A DNA stretch of 50,114 bases from Desulfoscipio geothermicus (GCA_016841645.1 JAENYS010000018.1:1-50114); one strand, 5' to 3'; shown: positions 35,532 through 44,414, numbered from the stretch's first letter. Translations and numbers: made by a program. The notes: generated from the letters alone by a model not told the origin.

Positions 35532-36920
35532 CTACTCATTCAGCGCATTAACAATAACTGTCACTGCCTCCGCCCTGGTGGCACCTGCCTGGGGCCGAAC
35601 GGTGTCGTCGGGATAGCCATTCATGATCCCGTGCTCCGTGGCAGCGGCCATAGCTTCTCTAGCCCAGCTGGAAATGCTGCTGCTATCGACAAACTGCGTT
35701 TCCCCTGCTGCCGGTGTCAACTTTGCGGCCTTAACGATCATTGCGGCCATCTGCTCCCGGGTGATCAGGTCGTTTGGACCGAAGGTATCGGCGTCATAGC
35801 CGCCGACTATTCCGTTGGCAGCTGCAATAGCTATGAAGTCTCCGGCCCAGTGATCGGCTGTATCTGCAAATTTTTTACCGCCATTCGAAGACGACAACTT
35901 GAATGCATTTACCAGCACGGTGGCAAATTCGGCCCGGGTAATGGATTTGTTGGGCTTGAAGCTGCCATCCGGATAGCCGCTTATGCAGCCCATAGCCACT
36001 AGTTTGTTAATGTTATCATAGGCCCAGTGGCCGGCTATATCATTCAATGCTTCAGCTATTATTCCGGCATTATAAATTACATCTTCATTAACTGCCATTA
36101 CGGTATACTTTGTGAAATGGTTTACTTCTATAGTTACGGTATTGCCTGATACAGTGCCTCCGAGCTTCACCCACTCGCCCAGGCTCTCTTTATAGTAGTA
36201 GATTGCCGGAGTCTCACCGGGGCTGATGGATTGGGGATCAAAGCTAAGTGTTATGGTTACATTTTTGGCAAAGGTGTAGCTGTTTTTGCCACCCACGCTG
36301 AATTCGTATACATTGCCGGCAAGCTTGAAACCCGCGGGCACGGCGGGAGAAGTGGTTACTTTTTGCACTTTAACTTCTACTTTGCCGGTGCCTGTTAGCG
36401 CGTTGGCGGGCATTTCAATTGTGGCTTCACTGCCCAAGCCTATTGTGCCACCCGCGCCGGGTGTAACTGTGGCCGTTCCGGTAGTGGAAGTAACCGGATT
36501 TGACGTTGAACCGCCACCGCCGCCACCACCAGTGGTGCTACCAGTGCCGGTATTATTGCTGCTCTTAGCAACCTTAAAAGTGAAATTAACCGGCGCAGAC
36601 AATTCTTTGGCGCCAATACTAATCGTATATTGACCCTCCACAGCATCATCATTGAGTTGAAATTCTGTGAAAAAAGCACCATTTACTACAGATGGCTGCG
36701 CCGCATAGGCCATACCGCCTGCAGTATTGCGCACCAAAATAGAGACCTGCGTAATATTTTGCGCATTACCGGTAATTTGGACGTTATCTCCAGGTTTGTA
36801 ATTTTGATAAGAAGCTGGAGTATCAAGACTGACTGTCGCTTCATTATTTTCAGCAAATGCAACTCCCATGCATAACAAGCAAATAACTGGAGCTAATAAA
36901 ATACTGAACAATTTTTTCAC
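35532..36920 (-). CDS. S-layer protein: Ig-like module, ZU5-like region, three SLH domains
   Basis: About 462 residues. GTG 36920 is preferred because AAAGGA lies eight bases before it; the ATG three codons earlier abuts that site. A signal peptide is followed by one Ig-like module (YKPGDNVQITGNAQ) closely related to the two in the protein at 30108-32906. A Gly/Ser linker leads to a ZU5-like beta region (about 155-290; ATIEMPANALTGTGKVEV, NHFTKYTVM). Three SLH domains follow from about 305, with ITRAEFATVLV, ITREQMAAMIV and ATRAEAVTVIV. It is first in the minus-strand surface block and has a long structured leader. It is probably a structural wall-attached component. Confidence 0.82.
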   Translation of the reverse strand: MKKLFSILLAPVICLLCMGVAFAENNEATVSLDTPASYQNYKPGDNVQITGNAQNITQVSILVRNTAGGMAYAAQPSVVNGAFFTEFQLNDDAVEGQYTISIGAKELSAPVNFTFKVAKSSNNTGTGSTTGGGGGGGSTSNPVTSTTGTATVTPGAGGTIGLGSEATIEMPANALTGTGKVEVKVQKVTTSPAVPAGFKLAGNVYEFSVGGKNSYTFAKNVTITLSFDPQSISPGETPAIYYYKESLGEWVKLGGTVSGNTVTIEVNHFTKYTVMAVNEDVIYNAGIIAEALNDIAGHWAYDNINKLVAMGCISGYPDGSFKPNKSITRAEFATVLVNAFKLSSSNGGKKFADTADHWAGDFIAIAAANGIVGGYDADTFGPNDLITREQMAAMIVKAAKLTPAAGETQFVDSSSISSWAREAMAAATEHGIMNGYPDDTVRPQAGATRAEAVTVIVNALNE

Positions 36921-37121
36921 GCGTACCATCCTTTTTTAGTAATTTACTTTGGAACTTAAATCATAGTTTAAAAAAAATACAGAAACCGGAATTAATTAAC
37001 CATAACCCGCAAGACTACATAGTAAATACGCCTTCTTCTTTATTTCGCTAACTAAAACCGAATTTTATCACCTCCAAATTAATTTTTACCCCTAAATTTC
37101 ACCACTACATAGTTTCTTATA
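36921..37121 (-). other. Long 5' leader of the SLH gene with an unused ribosome site
   Basis: About 150 bases upstream of the SLH start, at roughly 37069-37077 on the minus strand, stands GGAGGTGAT, a perfect match to the 16S tail. No ATG, GTG or TTG opens a frame of useful length behind it. No further gene or promoter is recognised in the stretch. Confidence 0.4.
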
Positions 37122-37176
37122 GACCTCTCCTTTGCTAGTAGGCCTTGCCTACGGGTTACCTTCCGGCCGGTTAGGC
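37122..37176 (-). promoter_or_regulatory. Structured leader element of unknown class upstream of the SLH gene
   Basis: On the minus strand there is a hairpin GCCTA/TAGGC (37147-37176) with an inner ACC/GGT pairing and loop GGCCGGAA. A second hairpin GGCCT/AGGTC follows at 37122-37144. I cannot match it to a riboswitch class I know; the cyclic-di-GMP core motif GCAAAG is absent. It may sense a ligand for the surface-protein unit. Confidence 0.35.
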
Positions 37177-37227
37177 GACACAGGACTTTTTTCAAATGTT
37201 GGCTATAGGAATGCCGAGTAAGCACAC

Positions 37228-37269
37228 AAAAAAGACCTTCAGTCTAGGCCTAGGCTGGAGGTCTTTTTA
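37228..37269. terminator. Bidirectional terminator
   Basis: AGACCTTCAG (37233-37242) pairs with CTGGAGGTCT (37255-37264), with one G-T pair. It is flanked by an A-run on the left and a T-run on the right, so it works on both strands. It separates the minus-strand surface block leader from the glnA side. Confidence 0.75.
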
Positions 37270-37672
37270 AATATAAATAACCAGTAAATGGAAGATAATA
37301 AATATGCAACCATACTGATATTAAATTAATGCCCCTTTCCAACCATGGGAGGCGAATCCGTTTCCAGATTAACCCTGAAAGGCCTTTTGCCATGACTGAG
37401 TGTTTTAGACAAGAAGACTCGGAGCTAAATTATAAAATTGTGTAAAAAATATATTTAATTGTTTACATTCTATGCCAAGTTTTAACATGAGGTCAAGTTA
37501 AATATTTCTATGTTATTCGACATTATTCTTATTATTACGACATAAACAATAGGAGTGTGGAATTCATTAATAAGTTTAATAAGCTTCCACAGCCTAGCGG
37601 AGAACGCTTTAATGCGTGTTCTATAGATGAACAGTGTTAATCAAAAAATACTTTCCACTTTAAAAAAGTCTA
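37270..37672. other. Gene-free stretch with two predicted hairpins
   Basis: No coding frame is credible. Two structures can be seen on the plus strand. CCTTTC (37334-37339) pairs with GAAAGG (37377-37382) around nested GGG/CCC and AATC/GATT pairs. CTGAGT (37396-37401) pairs with ACTCGG (37417-37422). The rest is AT-rich. I cannot name an RNA family for it. Confidence 0.3.
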
Positions 37673-37701
37673 TTGCATTTTAAAAATCATTCCATTATAA
37701 T
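37673..37701 (+). promoter_or_regulatory. Sigma-A promoter of glnA
   Basis: TTGCAT at 37673-37678 and a perfect TATAAT at 37696-37701 are 17 bases apart. The predicted start near 37708 lies just before the first leader hairpin, giving a leader of about 220 bases. Confidence 0.75.
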
Positions 37702-37724
37702 GATGGTACTTAATTAAATACTAG

Positions 37725-37762
37725 TTAATACAAAGGCGTATTAATAACTAGGCAATGAGGCC
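37725..37762 (+). promoter_or_regulatory. ANTAR-type antitermination element 1 (glnA leader)
   Basis: Hairpin 1 (37725-37744) is TTAATAC, loop AAAGGC, GTATTAA. Hairpin 2 (37751-37762) is GGC, loop AATGAG, GCC. Both six-base loops have A1 and G4, the signature of ANTAR targets. The last three bases of hairpin 2 are the first three of the terminator arm, so formation of one blocks the other. Confidence 0.72.
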
Positions 37763-37799
37763 CACGAACAGTTCATTTAACTTGTTCGTGGGCTTTTTT
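37760..37799 (+). terminator. glnA leader terminator 1
   Basis: GCCCACGAACA (37760-37770) pairs perfectly over 11 bp with TGTTCGTGGGC (37783-37793). TTTTTTA follows. It stands 130 bases before glnA and downstream of its promoter, so it is an attenuator. Confidence 0.88.
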
Positions 37800-37806
37800 A
37801 TTTTAA

Positions 37807-37845
37807 CCGTGCAAGGGTGTGCGGGTAATCCGGCAAAGAGGCCGG
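37807..37845 (+). promoter_or_regulatory. ANTAR-type antitermination element 2 (glnA leader)
   Basis: Hairpin 1 (37807-37824) is CCGTGC, loop AAGGGT, GTGCGG, with two G-T pairs. Hairpin 2 (37830-37845) is CCGGC, loop AAAGAG, GCCGG, a perfect 5-bp stem. Both loops satisfy A1 and G4. The 3' side of hairpin 2 is part of the second terminator. This is a second complete unit directly behind the first. Confidence 0.75.
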
Positions 37846-37882
37846 CCCATGGTTTGTTCAATCAAACCCCGGGCCGGTTTTT
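37842..37882 (+). terminator. glnA leader terminator 2
   Basis: CCGGCCC (37842-37848) pairs with GGGCCGG (37871-37877). An inner GGTTTG/CAAACC stem and a run of five T residues complete it. It repeats the attenuation step 80 bases after the first terminator. Confidence 0.85.
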
Positions 37883-37930
37883 AATATGCAACCAGTAATT
37901 ATATTATTAATTTGAAAGGTGGTTTCGGTT

Positions 37931-39277
37931 ATGGGTGAAGCCAAGGACAAAGTTGTGGATAAAAGAGAAATCATTGCCGAAGCAAGAGAAAAGGGAGTAA
38001 AGTTTATCCGTCTGCAGTTCACTGATCTTCTGGGAGTAATGAAAAACGTAGCAATCACCATTGATCAACTGGAGAAAGCTTTGGATGGGGAATTAATGTT
38101 TGACGGCTCTTCGATTTACGGTTTTAGCAGGATTGAGGAGTCCGACATGTACCTGCGTCCTGATCCCAGCACTTTCGTGGTATTCCCTTGGAGGCCCAGG
38201 GATGGCGGTGTGGCCAGATTAATGTGTGATATTTACAATCCCGATGGTACCCCATTTGACGGTTGTCCCAGGGTGATCTTAAAGCGTCAACTGGCCAAAG
38301 CCGCAGAACTAGGTTATACCATGCAGGTAGGCCCTGAGCTGGAGTTTTTCCTATTCTGCGTAGACGAAAACAACCTACCAACCTTAAAAACACATGACAA
38401 TGCAGGTTATTTCGACCTTTCCCCGGTAGACCTTGGAGAGGCGGCCCGCAGAGACATAGTATTAATCTTAGAACAAATGGGTTATGAGATTGAGGCCTCC
38501 CACCACGAGGTGGCCCCCGGCCAGCATGAAATTGATTTCAAATATTCGAACGCCCTTGACACGGCTGATAAAATCGTTACCTTTAAATACGTAGTGCGAA
38601 CTATTGCCCAGCGGCATGGCCTGCATGCCACCTTTATGCCCAAGCCGGTTTTTGGCATCAACGGCAGCGGTATGCACACCAACCAGTCTTTGTTCAAGGG
38701 TGATAGCAATGCTTTTTATGACGCAAATGGTCATATGCAGTTAAGCAATGAAGCACATTATTATATCGGAGGTTTATTAAAGCATGCCCGGGCTTTGGCT
38801 GCTATCACCAACCCCACGGTTAACTCATACAAACGCCTGGTGCCTGGCTATGAAGCACCGGTATATCTTGCCTGGAGCGGTCGCAATCGCAGTCCTTTGA
38901 TTCGCATTCCTGCCAAGCGTGGACAGAGCACCAGAGTCGAGCTGCGCAACCCGGATCCGGCTTGCAACCCCTACCTGGCTCTGGCGGGATGCCTGGCTGC
39001 CGGTCTGGACGGAATTGTCAATCAAATAGATCCTCCACCGGCCTGCGATCGGAACATTTACCAGATGACAATTGCTGAACTGGAGGAAATGGGCATCAAA
39101 TCACTACCGGGCAGTTTGCCGGAAGCTTATAATGAACTGAGCCGGGATATGGTGATAAAGGGTGCGCTGGGCGAGCATGTTTATGAAAAATTGGCCGAAG
39201 CCAAGGCTAAGGAATGGGAAAGCTTTATAATGCAGGTGCACCAGTGGGAAATAGACCGTTACTTGACTTTGTTCTAG
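37931..39277 (+). CDS. glnA: Glutamine synthetase type I
   Basis: About 448 residues, joining ammonia to glutamate with ATP. Typical GSI motifs are present: [18 protein letters not shown] near residues 56-73, [24 protein letters not shown], and [10 protein letters not shown] with [16 protein letters not shown]. The length fits the GSI-alpha group of Firmicutes. There is no sign of the insertion and adenylylation loop of the GSI-beta type, so regulation by adenylylation is unlikely. I place the start at ATG 37931, eight bases after AAAGGTGG; an upstream in-frame GTG at 37919 overlaps that site. Expression probably depends on the two antitermination units in its leader. Confidence 0.95.
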   Translation: MGEAKDKVVDKREIIAEAREKGVKFIRLQFTDLLGVMKNVAITIDQLEKALDGELMFDGSSIYGFSRIEESDMYLRPDPSTFVVFPWRPRDGGVARLMCDIYNPDGTPFDGCPRVILKRQLAKAAELGYTMQVGPELEFFLFCVDENNLPTLKTHDNAGYFDLSPVDLGEAARRDIVLILEQMGYEIEASHHEVAPGQHEIDFKYSNALDTADKIVTFKYVVRTIAQRHGLHATFMPKPVFGINGSGMHTNQSLFKGDSNAFYDANGHMQLSNEAHYYIGGLLKHARALAAITNPTVNSYKRLVPGYEAPVYLAWSGRNRSPLIRIPAKRGQSTRVELRNPDPACNPYLALAGCLAAGLDGIVNQIDPPPACDRNIYQMTIAELEEMGIKSLPGSLPEAYNELSRDMVIKGALGEHVYEKLAEAKAKEWESFIMQVHQWEIDRYLTLF

Positions 39278-39327
39278 GAAATATTGCAGGGTAAAATTTA
39301 ATACATTGCATATCAGTACAATATGGC

Positions 39328-39370
39328 AAGTGCCAACACCGGTATATAGGTGTCGGCACTTTTCTTTTTA
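39328..39370 (+). terminator. glnA terminator
   Basis: AAGTGCC plus ACACC on the left pair with GGTGT plus GGCACTT on the right across small bulges, and TTCTTTTTAT follows. It begins 50 bases after the glnA stop, so glnA is transcribed alone. Confidence 0.85.
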
Positions 39371-39422
39371 TAAACCCTTCTTAGTCTGATCAACGATTAA
39401 TTTAATTGCCGTGATTTTATAA

Positions 39423-40544
39423 TCACCCTGCATCATTGGCTGCAGCTGCTATGTCTAAAATACCGGCCATTATTTTTTCCCGCCTGGCGTTGACGGCGTC
39501 AAAATCCATGTATGGTGCATAATATTTTTCCATATTATCATGCTCCGCCTTAGCCTGGCGAAGGAATGATACGGCTTGCTCCATGCACTCCCTGTACATT
39601 TTACGGGCAATAGTCTTTTCTATCAGGTATTTTTCGTTTAGAATGGGGTTTACGCATTCCATAGTATCAATCACTACATCCTCAGCCTGTGGGAGAAAAT
39701 CGTGTGGCTCTACAGAGTTAACAATAGCCACGTCGAGACCGGGGATCACCAGATGGTCAATTAAATTTGGCTCCAGCGCACAGTGGTATGCTTCTACATC
39801 AAACCCACGCATCATAGCTGCATCCATCAACCTGGCCACCAGTATGTTTTTACCGGTTCCATCGTCTCCTTCGATAATATACCGTTTACCGATATGGCCC
39901 ACTATAGTACCCAGGTGGCTCACCGGGCCATCGGGTGTAATAGCGGTGGCAAATAATCTCCTGGCCTTGGGATTGTCGGTTTGCCGGTCTTTCCCCTCAA
40001 AAATTTCGTGTACCAGATCAAGCACCATGCGGTCGAATCTGCCCACATTAAAAGCACCCGTTCCAACATAATACAGCTTAACTTCATCCAGGAATATTTT
40101 AGCAGCGGATAAATAAGCATAACCACGGTTGAAAAGTCTACCAACTTCTTTGTTGCAGGCTAATATCTCTTTTTTATTGGCGAGGATACCCTGCTCGTTC
40201 CAGTTGTCACCAAAATGGAGAATGGTGTCAACAGCTCCGGGGTTCTTGGGATCTACTACGTGGGGAGCTGTGCCATCAAGCATGGCCACCCGTATTGCCG
40301 TTATCACTATACCGTCCAGTGAACCGTTATCCGAGGAACAGCAGTGAAACTCCACGTCATACCCACGTTCCAACATTTCTTCGCCAATTTTTCGCATAAA
40401 AGTTGATTTACCCACACCAGGTCCACCTTTAATAACAAATATCCGGGTAGCTTCTTGTTGATCAATAATATAATCATAAAAGGAATAAAAGCCCTGACTG
40501 GTGTTACCGCCGGGAAAAACTTTTTTCATTCTTCCCTTGGACAA
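39423..40544 (-). CDS. Protein with two P-loop NTPase domains (PRK06851-like), function unknown
   Basis: 373 residues made of two similar halves. Residues 1-190 hold a good Walker A, GGPGVGKST, followed by FMRKIGEEMLERGYDVEFHC. Residues 195-373 repeat the fold with a diverged P-loop, EGDDGTGKN, and the matching LMDAAMMRGFDVEAYHC. The alignment of these segments shows an internal duplication. The second loop keeps GK but has Asn where Ser/Thr is expected, so it may bind nucleotide poorly. The start is TTG behind GGGGG; an ATG five codons later has too close a ribosome site. The family is common in spore-forming Firmicutes, but I know no proven function. It is convergent with glnA. Confidence 0.7.
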   Translation of the reverse strand: MSKGRMKKVFPGGNTSQGFYSFYDYIIDQQEATRIFVIKGGPGVGKSTFMRKIGEEMLERGYDVEFHCCSSDNGSLDGIVITAIRVAMLDGTAPHVVDPKNPGAVDTILHFGDNWNEQGILANKKEILACNKEVGRLFNRGYAYLSAAKIFLDEVKLYYVGTGAFNVGRFDRMVLDLVHEIFEGKDRQTDNPKARRLFATAITPDGPVSHLGTIVGHIGKRYIIEGDDGTGKNILVARLMDAAMMRGFDVEAYHCALEPNLIDHLVIPGLDVAIVNSVEPHDFLPQAEDVVIDTMECVNPILNEKYLIEKTIARKMYRECMEQAVSFLRQAKAEHDNMEKYYAPYMDFDAVNARREKIMAGILDIAAAANDAG

Positions 40545-40814
40545 ATGAGGTTCCCCCTTTATTGCATATACCTGCTCATATCGCCATCACCTGAATGATG
40601 TTTGATGCAGCAGAGCAGGCACCCTTTACTTGTGGCCGTGTATGTACGTACTAATTATTTTTATGTCAAACCTTCTCATGGCGATATTGCCAGAGTATTT
40701 TCCTTGAACCACAGGGTTAGTTTATTATATGCGGGTATATGCAAAATAGATTTACCAAGTGGGCACCCCGGGTGTGCCATATATTGGACAGCAGAAAGCA
40801 CCAACTTTTCAATG

Positions 40815-41201
40815 TTAGCCGGGCAATCGTACCAATGGGTTGATAACCATTATTATTAACATTATCAAGAATAAAATAATCAGTCCCGTAGCTACCCCAA
40901 TAGCCCGGTTTTTCCGCCCTCTTAACTGTGCTTTGAGTCGGTATTCCTCCAGCACCGGCGGGGGTATCATACGCATAGCCTGTCTCATACCCAGGGGTAT
41001 AAGTAACAAATCATCCAGATACCCAAACAGCGGTATAAAATCCGATACAATATCCAACGGGCTGAAGGCATAAACCACCACCATCGCAGCCAGCAATTTA
41101 GCTTGCCAGGGCACCCGGGAATCCCGGTAAGCAAGCAAAAAAACATAAATGTCTGATTTTAGATCCCTGGCCCGCCTGAACCAGTGCCTGATTTTTCCCA
41201 A
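40815..41201 (-). CDS. YkvA-family (DUF1232) membrane protein
   Basis: About 128 residues. The conserved DUF1232 core appears as AYRDSRVPWQAKLLAAMVVVYAFSPLDIVSDFIPLFGYLDDLLL, which is a membrane segment with an acidic loop (quoted motif: SPLDIVSDFIP). A second membrane helix lies near the C-terminus (ATGLIILFLIMLIIMV). The start is uncertain: TTG 41201 has CGGAGG seven bases upstream, while an earlier in-frame TTG at 41219 would overlap that site. It stands alone on the minus strand between the ATPase and the nitrilase gene. No specific function is established for the family. Confidence 0.75.
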   Translation of the reverse strand: MGKIRHWFRRARDLKSDIYVFLLAYRDSRVPWQAKLLAAMVVVYAFSPLDIVSDFIPLFGYLDDLLLIPLGMRQAMRMIPPPVLEEYRLKAQLRGRKNRAIGVATGLIILFLIMLIIMVINPLVRLPG

Positions 41202-41274
41202 TAATGTGCCTCCGCTCAATTTTGCCGATCTGCTCTATTGCTTATATAGAACTATACCTTTAAATCAATTTAAC

Positions 41275-42102
41275 CTATGTTATTAGTTCTCCGTATAGTT
41301 CCGGGCGCCGGCAGTCAAGAAAAAAACTATCACGCATGGAATCAGACTCACGGCGGCGGATTGTATTGATCATCACAGGATCAAGGTCGGCCATCAGTAG
41401 TTCTTCTCTGTTATTAAAGGCCTCGGCGACAACGTTTCCTCTGGGGTCTATTACTAGAACTCCGCCACAGAAGCTATGCCCGGCACCATCCTCACCCACC
41501 AAATTGCAGGCCGCCAAAAACACAGCATTGTCGTAGGCCCTGGCGGTCATATATTTAAGCCATATTTTCCTGCGATCCCCCACGATGGTGGGCGAGGCAT
41601 GAGGCGCAAAAATAATTTCAGACCCTTTTAAAGATAAAATAGTGGAAACTTCGGGAAAATGCAAGTCCCAGCATATTTGCAAACCAAAGTTTGCTTTTGT
41701 ATAGCTAAACACCGGCAGTTCAGAGCCCGGAGTAAAATTGGTTTTTTCACTGTTGCCTAAATGTGTCTTCCTGTACTTAGATAACTTTCCGTCCGGATAG
41801 GCCACCAGTTGTGTAATAAATGGTTTGCCGGTGGGCGATGTCTCAGCCAATCCTGCCAATACCACCATGCGATACCGTTTTGCGAAATCTAAAATTCTAC
41901 CGGATGAAGGACCCGGCACGTTTTCAGCAATGGGCCCGGAGCAGTTCCTGCTGTATCCCTGCACACATAGCTCGGGAAAGCAAATTATGTCGGCTTTTTG
42001 ATTCGCCGCATCTCGAATAAAAGTTTCCATTTTATCAAGATTGTTATCTGTTTCCGAAAATTGTACGTTCATCTGCACCATGGCTATCCGTGTTTGTTCC
42101 AT
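41275..42102 (-). CDS. Carbon-nitrogen hydrolase (nitrilase superfamily)
   Basis: About 275 residues from ATG 42102 (AAGGGTGG five bases upstream). The catalytic triad of the superfamily is present: Glu in CFPELCVQGY, Lys in YRKTHLGNSEK and Cys in GLQICWDLHFPE. The sequence ends with YGELIT. These enzymes hydrolyse amides, carbamoyl groups or nitriles; the residues seen suggest an amidase of the N-carbamoylputrescine or omega-amidase kind, but the substrate cannot be fixed. Its place near nitrogen genes is suggestive only, and it has none of the antitermination leader structures found at glnA, asnB and glt. Confidence 0.85.
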   Translation of the reverse strand: MEQTRIAMVQMNVQFSETDNNLDKMETFIRDAANQKADIICFPELCVQGYSRNCSGPIAENVPGPSSGRILDFAKRYRMVVLAGLAETSPTGKPFITQLVAYPDGKLSKYRKTHLGNSEKTNFTPGSELPVFSYTKANFGLQICWDLHFPEVSTILSLKGSEIIFAPHASPTIVGDRRKIWLKYMTARAYDNAVFLAACNLVGEDGAGHSFCGGVLVIDPRGNVVAEAFNNREELLMADLDPVMINTIRRRESDSMRDSFFLDCRRPELYGELIT

Positions 42103-42245
42103 ATTAACCACCCTTAACATAGTCAGGTCACCAGCAGGTGTAATGGGGCCGCTACCCTTATTTTAACACCGGTGGTCCTAAGGAATGCACTAAACTCGCA
42201 GATATATCCCGCACATTATGCTGTTGATGTTCCCTTAAAAAGTAA

Positions 42246-44021
42246 TTATACGGTCCCTTCTGCCAAATAACGCTGGATTTCCCCTAAGAACTCCTCGCCA
42301 TAGCGCTGCAGCTTGAATTCACCCACCCCGCTCACAGCCAGCAGTGCCTGTTCGTCTGTCGGGCAGCGCCGGCTCATTTCCTGCAGCGTCTTGTCGGAAA
42401 AAATCATGTAAGGTGGCAGCTTTTCTTGAACGGCTATTTCCTTACGCAACCGGCGCAGCATTTGGAAGAGTTTATCGTCAACACGGATTTGCTTTTTCCG
42501 GCGAACTTTTTGGTATACACTGGCCCGGCCTTTAAGTACCGGGTAAGCACTTTCCCTTAATTTTAGTACGGGATACTCGCCCTGGGTCATGTTGATATAA
42601 CCTTCGGCTATCAGCATGTTAATCATATCTTTAATATCCCGGATGGCATAGTTGCTTAACAGTCCATAGGTAGATAAACGATTAAAGCCTAGCTGTTGTA
42701 CCTTTTTATTTTGCGAACCTTTCAAAACATCGGCTACCATTGTTAAGCCATATTGTTCCCGCATGCGCCATATGCAGGACAAAATTTTTTGCGCCTGTAT
42801 TGTGATATCCACCAGCTCATTATCACCACTGCAATTGAAGCAGTTACTGCAAGTATCGGCAACATCTATATCGCCAAAATAAGTTAGAATATACCGGCGT
42901 AAACAATGAGATGTGTGGCAATAATCAATCATTGCCTGTAATTTGTGGTAATCGACCTCTCTGCGCTCCGGTGTCGTTTCATTAAGTTCAATTAATCTTT
43001 TTTGCACCTGGACATCCTGCGGGCTATATAAAAGTATGCATTCACCAGACTCACCGTCCCGCCCGGCCCGGCCGGCTTCCTGGTAGTAGGCCTCCATATT
43101 CTTGGGCATGTTGTGATGTATTACATAGCGTACGTTGGATTTATCGATACCCATGCCAAATGCGTTAGTAGCAATAATTACCTGGATGTTGTCATGAATG
43201 AAATCGTCCTGGGCTTGATTGCGCTCCCTGTCACTCAGCCCGGCATGATACTTACCGACGGAAAACCCTTTAGACTGTAAAATGTCATACAGACTGTCCA
43301 CATCCTTGCGCGTGGCAGCATAGATAATGCCCGAACGCCCCTCATTTTGGCTCAGGTACTGGAGCAAGAAGTGTTTTTTATCTTCACCTTTAATCACTTG
43401 CAGGTATAAATTAGCGCGGTCGAAACCTCCAATGTAGGTTAAGGGATTTAACAGACCCAATTGTTTAATAACATCCCGCCTCACCGCCTCGGTGGCGGTG
43501 GCAGTAAAAGCGGCCACCGCCGGCCGGGTGGCAAATCCATTGATCAGTCCGTCAATGGCCAGATAGCTGGGCCTGAAATCGTGCCCCCACTGGGAAACAC
43601 AATGCGCTTCATCTACAGCCACCAGGGTAATATTCAACCGGTAAATAAGCTCCCGAAAGGATTCTGATTCCAGGCGTTCCGGTGCTATATACAAAAGCTT
43701 GTAAGAGCCTTGGGCCAAATCCTGCATGCGTGTAACTGTTTCGCGGTAGGCCAATGTACTGTTGATAAATATGGCTGGGATGCCCTGGTTGACCAATGCA
43801 TCTACCTGGTCTTTCATTAATGATATTAGTGGTGATATAACCAGCGCAATACCGGGCAAGACTAAAGCCGGTATCTGGTAACAAATGGACTTGCCCCCAC
43901 CGGTGGGCATTATCCCCAGCGTATCACCCCCGTTTAAAATATTGTCAATAATTTTCTCTTGACCCGCTCTAAAGCCTGTATATCCGTAATATTTTTTTAA
44001 CAACGCCCGGGCTCTTTCCAT
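42246..44021 (-). CDS. recQ: ATP-dependent DNA helicase RecQ
   Basis: About 591 residues with the full RecQ layout. The helicase core has MPTGGGKS (Walker A), VAVDEAHCVSQWGHDFRP (DEAH box and aromatic loop), ATATEAVRRDV and the motif VI region YQEAGRAGRDG. A zinc-binding Cys set (C near 375, then CSNCFNC) and an RQC winged-helix follow. A C-terminal HRDC domain runs from about 515. The enzyme unwinds 3'-tailed and branched DNA in repair. ATG 44021 is preferred, nine bases after GGAG; an ATG two codons earlier is too close to it. It is a single gene with no obvious operon partner. Confidence 0.94.
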   Translation of the reverse strand: MERARALLKKYYGYTGFRAGQEKIIDNILNGGDTLGIMPTGGGKSICYQIPALVLPGIALVISPLISLMKDQVDALVNQGIPAIFINSTLAYRETVTRMQDLAQGSYKLLYIAPERLESESFRELIYRLNITLVAVDEAHCVSQWGHDFRPSYLAIDGLINGFATRPAVAAFTATATEAVRRDVIKQLGLLNPLTYIGGFDRANLYLQVIKGEDKKHFLLQYLSQNEGRSGIIYAATRKDVDSLYDILQSKGFSVGKYHAGLSDRERNQAQDDFIHDNIQVIIATNAFGMGIDKSNVRYVIHHNMPKNMEAYYQEAGRAGRDGESGECILLYSPQDVQVQKRLIELNETTPERREVDYHKLQAMIDYCHTSHCLRRYILTYFGDIDVADTCSNCFNCSGDNELVDITIQAQKILSCIWRMREQYGLTMVADVLKGSQNKKVQQLGFNRLSTYGLLSNYAIRDIKDMINMLIAEGYINMTQGEYPVLKLRESAYPVLKGRASVYQKVRRKKQIRVDDKLFQMLRRLRKEIAVQEKLPPYMIFSDKTLQEMSRRCPTDEQALLAVSGVGEFKLQRYGEEFLGEIQRYLAEGTV

Positions 44022-44414
44022 GACCATTCACTCCACTATTTGTTTGTAATTCGCCCTTATGTAAACCAACCAGCAATATTTTTATATTTCTTGCACATGT
44101 AAGCTTTATCCTGCCGTAAATAAACAAATCAAGATAAAATCAGGAACCTCTCGGGTTTCTGTCCCATTTTCATAAGTGGGTTGTGATTAAATGATCATGG
44201 ATATTAGAAAGGTTTAAATTGGGACGATGAACACATATCTAAGCAAATGCTAGAGTTGCATTAAATCCTGAAGTAGAGGCTGCCAGTTTCATAATCAAAT
44301 GGACTAATATGGTTTCTGAAAACAGGAAATCTTCAATATCAACCAGTATTTCTGTTTGTGAAAGGAGGATTTTAGAGCCCTAATTCATATATTGAAATAA
44401 TTAACATATTAAGA
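44022..44414. other. Gene-free stretch between recQ and the trpB leader
   Basis: No coding frame, repeat or named RNA is recognised. It is AT-rich and contains one strong ribosome-like site (AAAGGAGG near 44360) without a usable start codon behind it. Confidence 0.4.

Noticed and set aside
37122-37176. Cyclic-di-GMP or cyclic-di-AMP riboswitch before the SLH gene
   Set aside because: GGTAACCCGTAGGC has a passing likeness to the end of such motifs, but the needed upstream core elements (for example GCAAAGCC) are missing on both strands.
37919-37930. glnA start at GTG 37919
   Set aside because: It lies on top of the AAAGGTGG ribosome site, whose spacing fits the ATG at 37931.
42121-42245. ANTAR-like leader before the nitrilase-family gene
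   Set aside because: No paired six-base-loop hairpins and no terminator were found, unlike at asnB, glt and glnA.
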